Origin: an uncultured Bacteroidales bacterium
GTDB taxonomy: Bacteria > Bacteroidota > Bacteroidia > Bacteroidales > Bacteroidaceae
Length of the DNA stretch: 64,000 nt
Assembly: GCA_902775975.1 (NCBI GenBank)
Contig: CACYOC010000002.1
Span: forward strand, 82,988 to 146,987
Direction of reading: 5' to 3'
Part shown: positions 1 to 8,649 of the stretch, piece after piece
Layout: every line of letters begins with the position of its first letter
How positions within the stretch are numbered: the first letter of the stretch is position 1
Position numbers and translations under genes: made by a program
Notes under the pieces: generated by a model
Database searches by the model: none
Told to the model about the DNA's origin: nothing
What the model saw: the letters and a program-made list of their open reading frames with translations, nothing else

Positions 1-323
1 TTGAGGATTAGCTCTGCCTTCTCCTTCAGGGTGCGTTTGCGGTAGTTGTCGAACTCGGCAGTCTTGTAGAGAATCTGGTTCTTGAGTTCGGCTATCTCTG
101 CTTGGGCGGTTTCCAAGGGGTCTTTCTCTTCCTCGGCGTCTTCTTCTTTGTCAGCGGGTGAACCGCTGACCGGTGCTTCTTCGGTGTCAGCGGGTGAACC
201 GCTGACCGCTGCTTCTCCTTCGGTGTCAGCGGGTGAACCGCCAACCACTGTTTCTTCCTCGGTGTCAGCGGCGGAACCGCTGGTCACTGTTTCTTCTTCG
301 TTTATCTTTTCTTCTTCTTTCAT
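1..323 (-). CDS. grpE: GrpE, DnaK nucleotide exchange factor (N-terminal part, cut by window edge)
   Basis: GrpE opens DnaK in the cytosol so that ADP and bound client are released. Only the first 107 codons are present; the gene runs off the left edge. Residues 1-70 are an acidic low-complexity tail with four GSPAD/GSAAD blocks 12-13 residues apart. Residues about 71-107 begin the long dimerisation helix with the family motif AEFDNYRKRT followed by KEKAELI, which identifies the protein. The ABC-F gene ends 54 bp upstream on the same strand, and a sigma-54-type site lies in that gap. The repetitive tail is longer than I expect for GrpE. dnaJ would usually follow, outside the window. Confidence 0.88.
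   Translation of the reverse strand, partial: MKEEEKINEEETVTSGSAADTEEETVVGGSPADTEGEAAVSGSPADTEEAPVSGSPADKEEDAEEEKDPLETAQAEIAELKNQILYKTAEFDNYRKRTLKEKAELIL
150..287. repeat. Four 36-39 bp in-frame repeats with palindromic core inside grpE
   Basis: Repeat cores begin at 150, 186, 225 and 264. Copies 1 and 2 are perfect dyads: GTCAGCGG, a 5-base loop GTGAA, then CCGCTGAC. Copy 3 has a degenerate right arm. Copy 4 has loop CGGAA and reads GCGG-N5-CCGC. On the coding strand they encode the repeated GSPAD blocks of the GrpE tail. A perfect 8-bp dyad with the same CGGAA loop occurs at 31995-32015. Confidence 0.85.
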
Positions 324-355
324 AGCCTTTGTTGTTTGTTTGCTATAAAACCTAC

Positions 356-371
356 AGCAAATACCGTGCCA
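356..371 (-). promoter_or_regulatory. Sigma-54 (-24/-12) promoter candidate for grpE
   Basis: The minus strand reads TGGCACG-GTAT-TTGCT, a full match to the sigma-54 consensus TGGCACG-N4-TTGC(A/T). It lies in the 54-bp gap between the ABC-F stop and the grpE ATG. A start about 12 nt downstream would give a leader of roughly 20 nt. I see no TAnnTTTG box in this gap. Its position and completeness support it; use by sigma-54 is inferred. Confidence 0.55.
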
Positions 372-377
372 ATCTGA

Positions 378-2006
<1,629 letters not shown>

Positions 2007-2026
2007 TTATTTATTATTTGAGGGTG

Positions 2027-2034
2027 CAAAGGTA
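2027..2034 (-). promoter_or_regulatory. -7 box TACCTTTG for the ABC-F gene
   Basis: Bacteroidetes-type -7 element TAnnTTTG on the minus strand, 35 bp before the ATG at 1991. It is divergent from the queA promoter in the same 121-bp gap. Confidence 0.65.
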
Positions 2035-2076
2035 CGAAAAAAACGGCATACTGCCAAAAGAAACTCGGCATTTTGT

Positions 2077-2107
2077 TTTGTATTATTCATACTTATTCGT
2101 ACCTTTG
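2077..2107 (+). promoter_or_regulatory. queA promoter TTTG-N19-TACCTTTG
   Basis: A -33 TTTG (2077-2080), 19-nt spacer and -7 TACCTTTG (2100-2107) match the Bacteroidetes promoter consensus. The box ends 5 nt before the queA ATG at 2113, so transcription should begin at or next to the start codon. Confidence 0.75.
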
Positions 2108-2112
2108 CAGGC

Positions 2113-3351
2113 ATGAAAACGCAAGAAATACAGATACAAGACTATAATTATCCATTGCCTGACGAGCGTATAGCGAAGTTTCCCATAGCGGAGCGCGACC
2201 ACTCTAAACTGCTGATATACAATAAGGGTGAAGTGGGAGAGGACGTGTTCTTCAACTTACCGAACCATCTGCCTAAAGGCGCTTTGATGGTGTTCAACAA
2301 CACCAAGGTGATTCAAGCCCGTCTGCACTTTCGTAAGACGAACGAACAGGGCGAGTCCTTGGGTGCCTTAATCGAGGTTTTCCTCCTGGAACCATACGCT
2401 CCTGCTGACTACGAGCAGATGTTTCAAACTTCGGGACGCTGTTCGTGGTTGTGCATCATCGGCAATCAGAAGAAGTGGAAGGACGCTCCCTTGCAGCGCA
2501 AACTGACGATAAAGAACGAATCCTTGGTCTTCAAGGCTACGCGAAAGGGTGAGCACGGCACCAGCCAACTCGTTGAATTTGAATGGGATAATGAGCATAT
2601 CAGCTTTGCTGAAATACTGGATGCTATGGGCGAACTGCCTATTCCTCCCTATCTGAACCGTGAGGCCGAAGAAAGCGACAAGACCACTTACCAAACCGTC
2701 TATTCCAAAATCAAAGGAAGTGTTGCGGCTCCTACTGCCGGTTTACACTTTACCGACAAAGTGCTGCACGACCTGGACGCCCACGGCATTGAGCGTGAAG
2801 AGCTGACCCTGCACGTCGGAGCAGGTACCTTTAAACCGGTGAAGAGCGAGACCATTGGCGACCATCAGATGCATACGGAGTACGTTGCTGTACGCCGTCA
2901 TACCATCGAACGGTTGATAGCACACGACGGCGCTGCCATTGCTGTAGGAACCACCAGTGTACGAACCTTAGAGAGCCTCTATTATATGGGGTTAAAAGTG
3001 CTTCGCAATCCTGATATTAGGGAGGAGAATCTGCACGTCAACCAATGGGAGCCATACGAAAACCCAACACCCAACACCCAACACCCAACAGCCGTCCTTC
3101 AGGCACTGCTCGACTGGATGGTGCGCAACGACCTGACGGTGCTGCACTCTTCGACGCAGATTATCATTGCACCAGGTTATGACTACAAGATCGTGAAGAT
3201 GTTGGTGACCAACTTCCATCAGCCGCAATCCACACTGTTGTTGTTGGTAAGTGCTTTCGTGAAGGGCGACTGGCGAAAGATTTACGACTACGCGTTGAGT
3301 CACGACTTCCGCTTTCTGAGCTATGGCGACTCTTCGTTATTGATTCCGTAG
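2113..3351 (+). CDS. queA: QueA, S-adenosylmethionine:tRNA ribosyltransferase-isomerase
   Basis: Transfers and isomerises the ribosyl part of SAM onto preQ1 at tRNA position 34 to give epoxyqueuosine. It is 412 residues from the ATG at 2113; upstream in-frame codons lie before the promoter and are not used. Family features are FNNTKVIQARL near the N-terminus, GELPIPPYLNR, AAPTAGLHFT, LHVGAGTFKPV and the C-terminal NFHQPQSTLLLLVSAF. An insert (residues about 317-326, ENPTPNTQHP) is encoded by four tandem copies of a 7-bp repeat. tgt, an earlier step of the same pathway, lies at 22729-23871. Confidence 0.95.
   Translation: MKTQEIQIQDYNYPLPDERIAKFPIAERDHSKLLIYNKGEVGEDVFFNLPNHLPKGALMVFNNTKVIQARLHFRKTNEQGESLGALIEVFLLEPYAPADYEQMFQTSGRCSWLCIIGNQKKWKDAPLQRKLTIKNESLVFKATRKGEHGTSQLVEFEWDNEHISFAEILDAMGELPIPPYLNREAEESDKTTYQTVYSKIKGSVAAPTAGLHFTDKVLHDLDAHGIEREELTLHVGAGTFKPVKSETIGDHQMHTEYVAVRRHTIERLIAHDGAAIAVGTTSVRTLESLYYMGLKVLRNPDIREENLHVNQWEPYENPTPNTQHPTAVLQALLDWMVRNDLTVLHSSTQIIIAPGYDYKIVKMLVTNFHQPQSTLLLLVSAFVKGDWRKIYDYALSHDFRFLSYGDSSLLIP
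3062..3089 (+). repeat. (ACCCAAC)x4 heptanucleotide tandem repeat inside queA
   Basis: Four exact copies of ACCCAAC at 3062-3068, 3069-3075, 3076-3082 and 3083-3089. Gain or loss of one copy changes length by 7 bp and would shift the reading frame. Confidence 0.95.
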
Positions 3352-3408
3352 GGGGAACGGCAAGGAGAAAAGAAATGATAGTTAACTTTAAATGACTAAG
3401 TTAGATAT

Positions 3409-5331
3409 ATGAAATACGGATTTGTCAAAGTGGCTGCTGCCGTGCCAGCAGTACGGGTAGCCGATGTGGAGTATAATGTGGAAGAGATAGAGCGTCTCAT
3501 GTCGCTGGCAGACAGTCAGGATGTGGAGTTGCTCTGCTTCCCTGAATTGTCATTGACAGCTTATACCTGTCAGGACTTGTTTAAGGAGCAACTGCTGCTG
3601 AACAAAGCGGAATACGGCTTGATGCGCTTGCTGGAGTTCAGCAGACAGTTGGACGTTATCACCGTTGTGGGATTACCTGTACAGGCAGGGGGCTTATTGC
3701 TCAATTGCGCAGCGGTCATCCAGAACGGAACCTTGCTGGGAGTCGTTCCGAAGACCTATCTTCCTAACTATAACGAGTTCTATGAGAAACGATGGTTTGC
3801 CTCTGCTCAGGACTTGAATCCTACCGACATCCATCTGGCAGGATCACCTGTCACTTTGTCAGCAGAACCGAAGGTGTTCCAGACGATAGACGGTGTGAAG
3901 TTCGGCGTGGAAATCTGTGAAGACGTGTGGGCTCCCATTCCCCCCAGCAACAACCTGACGATGGCAGGGGCAGAGATTATCCTTAACTGTTCGACGAGCA
4001 ATGAACTCATTGGCAAGCACAACTATCTGCGTTCGCTGGTCGCTCAGCAGAGTGCCCGTACGATGAGCGGCTATGTCTATAGCTCCAGTGGTTTCGGAGA
4101 ATCCACCCAAGACCTTGTTTATGGCGGCAATGCTATGATTTTCGAGAATGGAAAGCTCTTGGTAGAGGGTGAACGCTTCTCTTTCCAACCACAATTACAG
4201 ACAGCACAGATTGACGTGGAGTGTCTGCGTACAGAGCGCCATACCAACTCTACGTTTATCAACGCCCAGCGTAATGCCCACTGTCAGTTGATAGCTACCA
4301 AACCGGTAGGTAACCGTGATTTTAAACTGGAGCGGTTTATCGATGCACATCCCTTTATTCCAAGCGATGAACAGATGGCAGAAACCTGTGAGGAGATACT
4401 GAATATTCAGTCGGCAGGACTTGCCAAGCGACTGGTTCATACCAATTGTCAGCATGTTGTGATAGGTATCAGCGGAGGATTAGACTCGACTTTGGCGCTG
4501 TTGGTGTGCATTCGCACCTTCGACAAGCTGGGCTATGTTCGCAAGGGTATTGTGGGCGTTACGATGCCGGGCTTTGGAACCAGCGGACGTACCCACGACA
4601 ATGCCGTCACACTGATGCAGTTGCTGGACATCTCACAGATGGAGGTGTCTATCTCCAAAGCCGTCATTCAGCATTTTGAAGATATCGGCCACGACAGCTC
4701 TGTCCATGATGCCACATACGAGAACTCGCAGGCTCGTGAAAGGACACAGATACTGATGGACCTCGCCAACAAACTCAACGCCCTGGTAGTGGGTACCGGC
4801 GACTTATCGGAATTGGCATTGGGATGGGCGACGTATAATGGCGACCACATGTCAATGTACGGCGTCAATGCGGGTATTCCCAAAACACTCATACAGTATG
4901 TGGTACGCTATATTGCCACATTGCCCAGTTTCAAGGCTGAGAGTGCGACGCTGAAAGACATCGTCGATACGCCTATCTCACCCGAACTGACTCCTGCCGA
5001 CGAGCAGGGAGCTATTGCTCAGAAGACGGAAGACCTCGTCGGTCCTTACGAGTTGCACGACTTCTTCCTGTACTATATGCTGCGCTTTGGTTTCCGTCCT
5101 GCCAAAATCTTCCTGCTAGCCAAGCAGGCTTTCAGTGATTGTTATGATGCCGAAACTATCAAGCATTGGTTGACGACCTTCTGTCGTCGTTTCTTCTCGC
5201 AGCAGTTCAAGCGTTCTTGCCTGCCTGACGGACCTAAAGTCGGCAGTATTTCGCTGTCGCCACGCGGTGACTGGCGTATGGCGAGCGATGCCTGCTCTAC
5301 GCTCTGGTTAAAGGAGTGCGAGGAGTTGTAA
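3409..5331 (+). CDS. nadE: Glutamine-dependent NAD+ synthetase
   Basis: Amidates nicotinic acid adenine dinucleotide to NAD+ using ATP and ammonia released from glutamine. It is a 640-residue two-domain protein. The N-terminal nitrilase-type glutaminase has catalytic Glu46 (FPELSL), Lys115 (PKTYLPN) and Cys170 (EICEDVW). The C-terminal synthetase has the P-loop SGGLDST at 355-361. It lies 57 bp after queA and 16 bp before the RNA methyltransferase on the same strand, so co-transcription is likely. No clear -7 box is seen just upstream. Confidence 0.96.
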   Translation: MKYGFVKVAAAVPAVRVADVEYNVEEIERLMSLADSQDVELLCFPELSLTAYTCQDLFKEQLLLNKAEYGLMRLLEFSRQLDVITVVGLPVQAGGLLLNCAAVIQNGTLLGVVPKTYLPNYNEFYEKRWFASAQDLNPTDIHLAGSPVTLSAEPKVFQTIDGVKFGVEICEDVWAPIPPSNNLTMAGAEIILNCSTSNELIGKHNYLRSLVAQQSARTMSGYVYSSSGFGESTQDLVYGGNAMIFENGKLLVEGERFSFQPQLQTAQIDVECLRTERHTNSTFINAQRNAHCQLIATKPVGNRDFKLERFIDAHPFIPSDEQMAETCEEILNIQSAGLAKRLVHTNCQHVVIGISGGLDSTLALLVCIRTFDKLGYVRKGIVGVTMPGFGTSGRTHDNAVTLMQLLDISQMEVSISKAVIQHFEDIGHDSSVHDATYENSQARERTQILMDLANKLNALVVGTGDLSELALGWATYNGDHMSMYGVNAGIPKTLIQYVVRYIATLPSFKAESATLKDIVDTPISPELTPADEQGAIAQKTEDLVGPYELHDFFLYYMLRFGFRPAKIFLLAKQAFSDCYDAETIKHWLTTFCRRFFSQQFKRSCLPDGPKVGSISLSPRGDWRMASDACSTLWLKECEEL

Positions 5332-5347
5332 CTTATAAACAGAGGTA

Positions 5348-6133
5348 ATGACGTATATGGAAGAGACCATAACAAGTGCCCAGAATCCAAAAATCAAACT
5401 GCTTCAGGAGTTGCAGCAGAAATCCTCGATGCGTCGCAAGCACGGGCTCTTCGTGGTGGAAGGACGTCGAGAGGTAGAGCGTTGCATTCAGAAGGGCTAT
5501 CGTCTTGATACCGTCTTCGTGTGTCCTGAGATATCAGGCAGCGAATGGACAGGCGAGGGGAGGGTCGTTCGTATTTCGCCTATTATATATAATAAGGTGG
5601 CGTACCGGGGAGGAACGGAAGGTGTTATTGCCGAGGTGGCAACGCAGGAGTACAGGCTCCACGACCTTCAGCTGCCCAACAACCCGTTGGTAGTCGTTTT
5701 GGAGAGCGTGGAGAAGCCAGGCAACTTAGGGGCAGTATTACGCTCTGCCGATGCAGCAGGGGTGGATGCAGTCATCGTTTGCGACCCGTTGTGCGACCTG
5801 TATCACCCCAATGTCATTCGTTCCAGCACGGGTGCTTTCTTCAGTGTACCTTGTGTGGCCTGTCGTTCTGAGGAGTGCATTGCTTTTCTGAAGGAGCACG
5901 GCATTCAGATACTGACGGCTCAATTGCAGGATTCCAAGTTGTATTACGATACCGATATGCGTCGTGGTACTGCTATTATCATGGGTACCGAATCGACAGG
6001 ACTGACCAGTCAGTGGCGAGAAGCTGCCGATGCCCATATCCGTATCCCCATGCTCGGCATTACCGACTCGCTGAACGTCAGCGTATCTGCCGCCATCCTG
6101 ATGTACGAAGCCGTACGCCAACGGCGGCAATAG
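5348..6133 (+). CDS. SpoU/TrmH-family RNA 2'-O-methyltransferase
   Basis: A SAM-dependent RNA ribose methyltransferase of the SPOUT knot class, 261 residues. The N-terminal 80-90 residues are the substrate-binding domain (SAQNPKIK, then HGLFVVEGRREVERC). The catalytic domain carries motif 1 (KPGNLGAVLRSADAAGVD), motif 2 (IIMGTESTGL) and motif 3 (IPMLGITDSLNVSVSAAIL). RlmB-like or TsnR-like activity on 23S rRNA is possible; the target cannot be told from sequence. A second in-frame ATG at 5357 is an alternative start. Confidence 0.9.
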   Translation: MTYMEETITSAQNPKIKLLQELQQKSSMRRKHGLFVVEGRREVERCIQKGYRLDTVFVCPEISGSEWTGEGRVVRISPIIYNKVAYRGGTEGVIAEVATQEYRLHDLQLPNNPLVVVLESVEKPGNLGAVLRSADAAGVDAVIVCDPLCDLYHPNVIRSSTGAFFSVPCVACRSEECIAFLKEHGIQILTAQLQDSKLYYDTDMRRGTAIIMGTESTGLTSQWREAADAHIRIPMLGITDSLNVSVSAAILMYEAVRQRRQ

Positions 6134-6178
6134 ATAAAATCCATATAAATAAGGATTGTGAGTGTGAAGGGAAAGCAG

Positions 6179-6186
6179 TATCTTTG
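6179..6186 (+). promoter_or_regulatory. -7 box TATCTTTG for the TonB-dependent receptor
   Basis: TAnnTTTG element whose last base is 10 nt before the ATG at 6197. It lies downstream of an in-frame upstream start at 6158, which rules that start out. Confidence 0.7.
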
Positions 6187-6196
6187 CACTCGCAAA

Positions 6197-8494
6197 ATGT
6201 ATGAAATGATGAAAAAGAAACAGATTTTCGCAGGGATGCTGCTCATGCTTCCCTTGATGACACAAGCTATTGAGTTGAATGATTCCTCGAAGGTCTTCGA
6301 CCTCGACGAAGTCATTGTCGTCTCACAGCCCAAGGAAGGACGCCTGTTGCGCCATCAGCCGTTAAGCAGTACGGTGATGACTCAGCAAGAGATGCGACAG
6401 TTGCAAGTGTGCGACTTGGGTATGCTGTCCGATTACGTTCCGTCGTTCAACATGCCTCAATATGGCTCCCGACTGACGTCATCTCTATACATCCGTGGCA
6501 TCGGTTCACGTATCAACAATCCGTCAGTAGGTATCTATTACGACAACATTCCCTTGGTGGGAAAGTCTGCCTTCAACCATTACTTCTACATGATTGACCG
6601 TGTCGATGTGCTTCGTGGTCCTCAGGGAACACTGTACGGCATGAATACAGAGGGAGGACTGGTGCGTATCTACTCCAAAGACCCGATGAGATACCAGGGA
6701 ACCGACATCTCTCTGGGTATGGGAACAGGTCTGACACGCCATGTAGAAGTGGCTCATTTCCATCGTCCTACCGAGAAATTCGCTTTCTCAGCAGCAGGTT
6801 TCTACAACGGTCAGCGTGGTTTTTTCAAGAATAGCGCTTTGGATGAATGGAATGACAAGATGACGGAAGCCGGCGGTAAGATGCGTTTTGCCCTGCAAGC
6901 CACCCCCAAGTTGCGTATGGATCTCACGACAGATTATCAATATACCAACCAGAACGGTTTCCCCTACGGCTTGTATAACATCGAGGAGAATAGTGTTGAC
7001 CGTCCGGCAACCACCACGATGAATACCTATAAGCGCCAGATGCTGAACACAGGACTGAACATCGGTTACGATGCAGGCCCTTGGCTGTTGACCAGCATCA
7101 CCTCGTGGCAGTATCTGCGCGACCACATGGAGATGGATCAGGATTATATGGTGGCCGACTATATGCACCTGAAGCAGTTGCAAAAGCAGAATGCACTGAC
7201 CCAGGAACTGACCCTGCGCAGTCACGGACAGCATCGTTGGCAGTGGGTGGTAGGTGCTTTCGGTTCCTATCAGTGGTTGCGTACCGACGCCCCTGTATCC
7301 TTCGGTTCTGCTATGAAACAGCAGACCGCCGACCGTATCAAGGGACTCATGCCCCCAGCTGTTGCCGCTATGTTTACGGCTTGGGAGATTCCCGACTTCT
7401 CAGTCAGCGAGACATTCCACACGCCCAATGCCAATGTCGGCGTTTTCCACGAATCTACCTTCTCCGTTACCAACCGTTTTGACGTGACGTTAGGACTTCG
7501 CTATGACTACAGCCGCGTCAAGGTGGATTACAACACCAATGGTCTTCTTTCTCTGCATTATGCCATGCCCGCTATGCCGCCAAGAATGCCTGTTGCTGTT
7601 GATAAGACCAATCGTCTGACAGGTGTACTACAGAACAACGACAAGCGCTCGTTCCATCAGCTGTTGCCCAAGGTGGGATTGACCTATCGTGTCGATGACC
7701 AAGGCTCGAACATCTATGCTACGGTGTCGAAAGGCTATCGTGCCGGCGGCTACAACATCCAGATGTTCTCGGAGATTTATCAGTCGGAGTTCATGTCCAA
7801 GGGTAAGACTTTGCAGAACGGCGACGTCGCCATACCCTACGACGATGCTGCCTATGAGCGCATCAACAGCAACATCAGCTACAAACCCGAGGAGTCTTGG
7901 AACTTTGAGGCAGGCAGTCATCTGAACTTGCTGGAGGGTAAGGTAAAGGCCGATTTCGCTTTCTTCTACATGCGTATTCGCAATCAGCAGTTGGCTGTGA
8001 TGGCTGATGAGTACAACTTTGGTCGCATCATGGTGAATGCCGGTCGCAGTCATACGATGGGTATTGAGATGTCGTTGCGCGGCAGTGCCTTCGACAACCG
8101 CTTCGACTGGTTCGGAAATCTCAGCGCATTGGATGCCGTTTTCGACGACTACGACACCTTCAGCGGCAATACCGTTCCTTTCATTCCGTTGTGTCAGTTC
8201 TCGTTAGGAGGCAACTGGCATATTGGCAAACTGACCCTCGGAGCCAATGTGACAGGACAGGGCGATACCTTCTGGGACGAGGCAAACACGTTCAGTCAGT
8301 CAGCGTATGTGTTGCTGGGTGCCCATGCCGACTATAACTTCGGAGTGGTGAGTGTGTCCTTGTGGGGACGAAACCTGACGAACAAGCACTATAACCAGTT
8401 TGCCATCAAGAGTAGGGCTACGGGTTCGGAGTTGGCATTCGCCCAGCGTGGTACTCCCATCCACTTTGGTGCCGATGTAAATATACATTTCTAA
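6197..8494 (+). CDS. TonB-dependent outer-membrane receptor
   Basis: A 22-stranded barrel receptor of 765 residues for energised import across the outer membrane. A signal peptide (MMKKKQIFAGMLLMLPLMTQA region) is followed by a TonB-box-like DLDEVIVVSQ stretch, a plug with the IRGIGS and RVDVLRGPQGTLYG motifs, a barrel, and a final Phe as expected for BAM insertion. No SusD partner is adjacent and there is no carboxypeptidase-like N-terminal domain, so it resembles siderophore, heme or cofactor receptors more than a SusC glycan importer. The substrate is unknown. It is followed by a two-component operon that could regulate it, but nothing in the sequence proves this. Confidence 0.92.
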   Translation: MYEMMKKKQIFAGMLLMLPLMTQAIELNDSSKVFDLDEVIVVSQPKEGRLLRHQPLSSTVMTQQEMRQLQVCDLGMLSDYVPSFNMPQYGSRLTSSLYIRGIGSRINNPSVGIYYDNIPLVGKSAFNHYFYMIDRVDVLRGPQGTLYGMNTEGGLVRIYSKDPMRYQGTDISLGMGTGLTRHVEVAHFHRPTEKFAFSAAGFYNGQRGFFKNSALDEWNDKMTEAGGKMRFALQATPKLRMDLTTDYQYTNQNGFPYGLYNIEENSVDRPATTTMNTYKRQMLNTGLNIGYDAGPWLLTSITSWQYLRDHMEMDQDYMVADYMHLKQLQKQNALTQELTLRSHGQHRWQWVVGAFGSYQWLRTDAPVSFGSAMKQQTADRIKGLMPPAVAAMFTAWEIPDFSVSETFHTPNANVGVFHESTFSVTNRFDVTLGLRYDYSRVKVDYNTNGLLSLHYAMPAMPPRMPVAVDKTNRLTGVLQNNDKRSFHQLLPKVGLTYRVDDQGSNIYATVSKGYRAGGYNIQMFSEIYQSEFMSKGKTLQNGDVAIPYDDAAYERINSNISYKPEESWNFEAGSHLNLLEGKVKADFAFFYMRIRNQQLAVMADEYNFGRIMVNAGRSHTMGIEMSLRGSAFDNRFDWFGNLSALDAVFDDYDTFSGNTVPFIPLCQFSLGGNWHIGKLTLGANVTGQGDTFWDEANTFSQSAYVLLGAHADYNFGVVSVSLWGRNLTNKHYNQFAIKSRATGSELAFAQRGTPIHFGADVNIHF

Positions 8495-8544
8495 AAAACA
8501 ACCAACACACAAAATTTATTATATAACATCAAAACTCGTTACTT

Positions 8545-8582
8545 TAGTTAATAACGTTAAAATTAACGGAAATAATTAACTA
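8545..8582. repeat. Nested AT-rich dyads upstream of the two-component operon
   Basis: Outer arms TAGTTAAT (8545-8552) and ATTAACTA (8575-8582) enclose the inner perfect dyad CGTTAA-AA-TTAACG (8555-8568). The two centres differ by 2 bp. It could be an operator or the terminator of the receptor gene. Confidence 0.7.
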
Positions 8583-8585
8583 TTT

Positions 8586-8639
8586 CTACTTCTTCGTATT
8601 GGAAAAAAGCGTAACTTTGCACCCAGTACGAAGAAGTAG
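8586..8639. promoter_or_regulatory. 17-bp inverted repeat bracketing the -7 box of the two-component operon
   Basis: Left arm CTACTTCTTCGTATTGG (8586-8602) and right arm CCAGTACGAAGAAGTAG (8623-8639) are inverted repeats matching at 16 of 17 positions. The 20-bp spacer contains the -7 box TAACTTTG at 8612-8619. With a start near 8625 only the right arm would be transcribed, so this is better explained as a DNA site, such as an autoregulatory operator, than as an RNA hairpin. Confidence 0.85.
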
Positions 8640-8649
8640 TGTTTTATCT

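Noticed and set aside
82-348. 88-residue Ser-rich + strand reading frame
   Set aside because: It is the antisense shadow of the repetitive grpE tail, which has the clear GrpE helix motif in its own frame.
8586-8639. Invertible (phase-variable) promoter
   Set aside because: The segment between arms is only 20 bp, well below known invertible promoters, and no recombinase gene is in the window; kept as an operator candidate.
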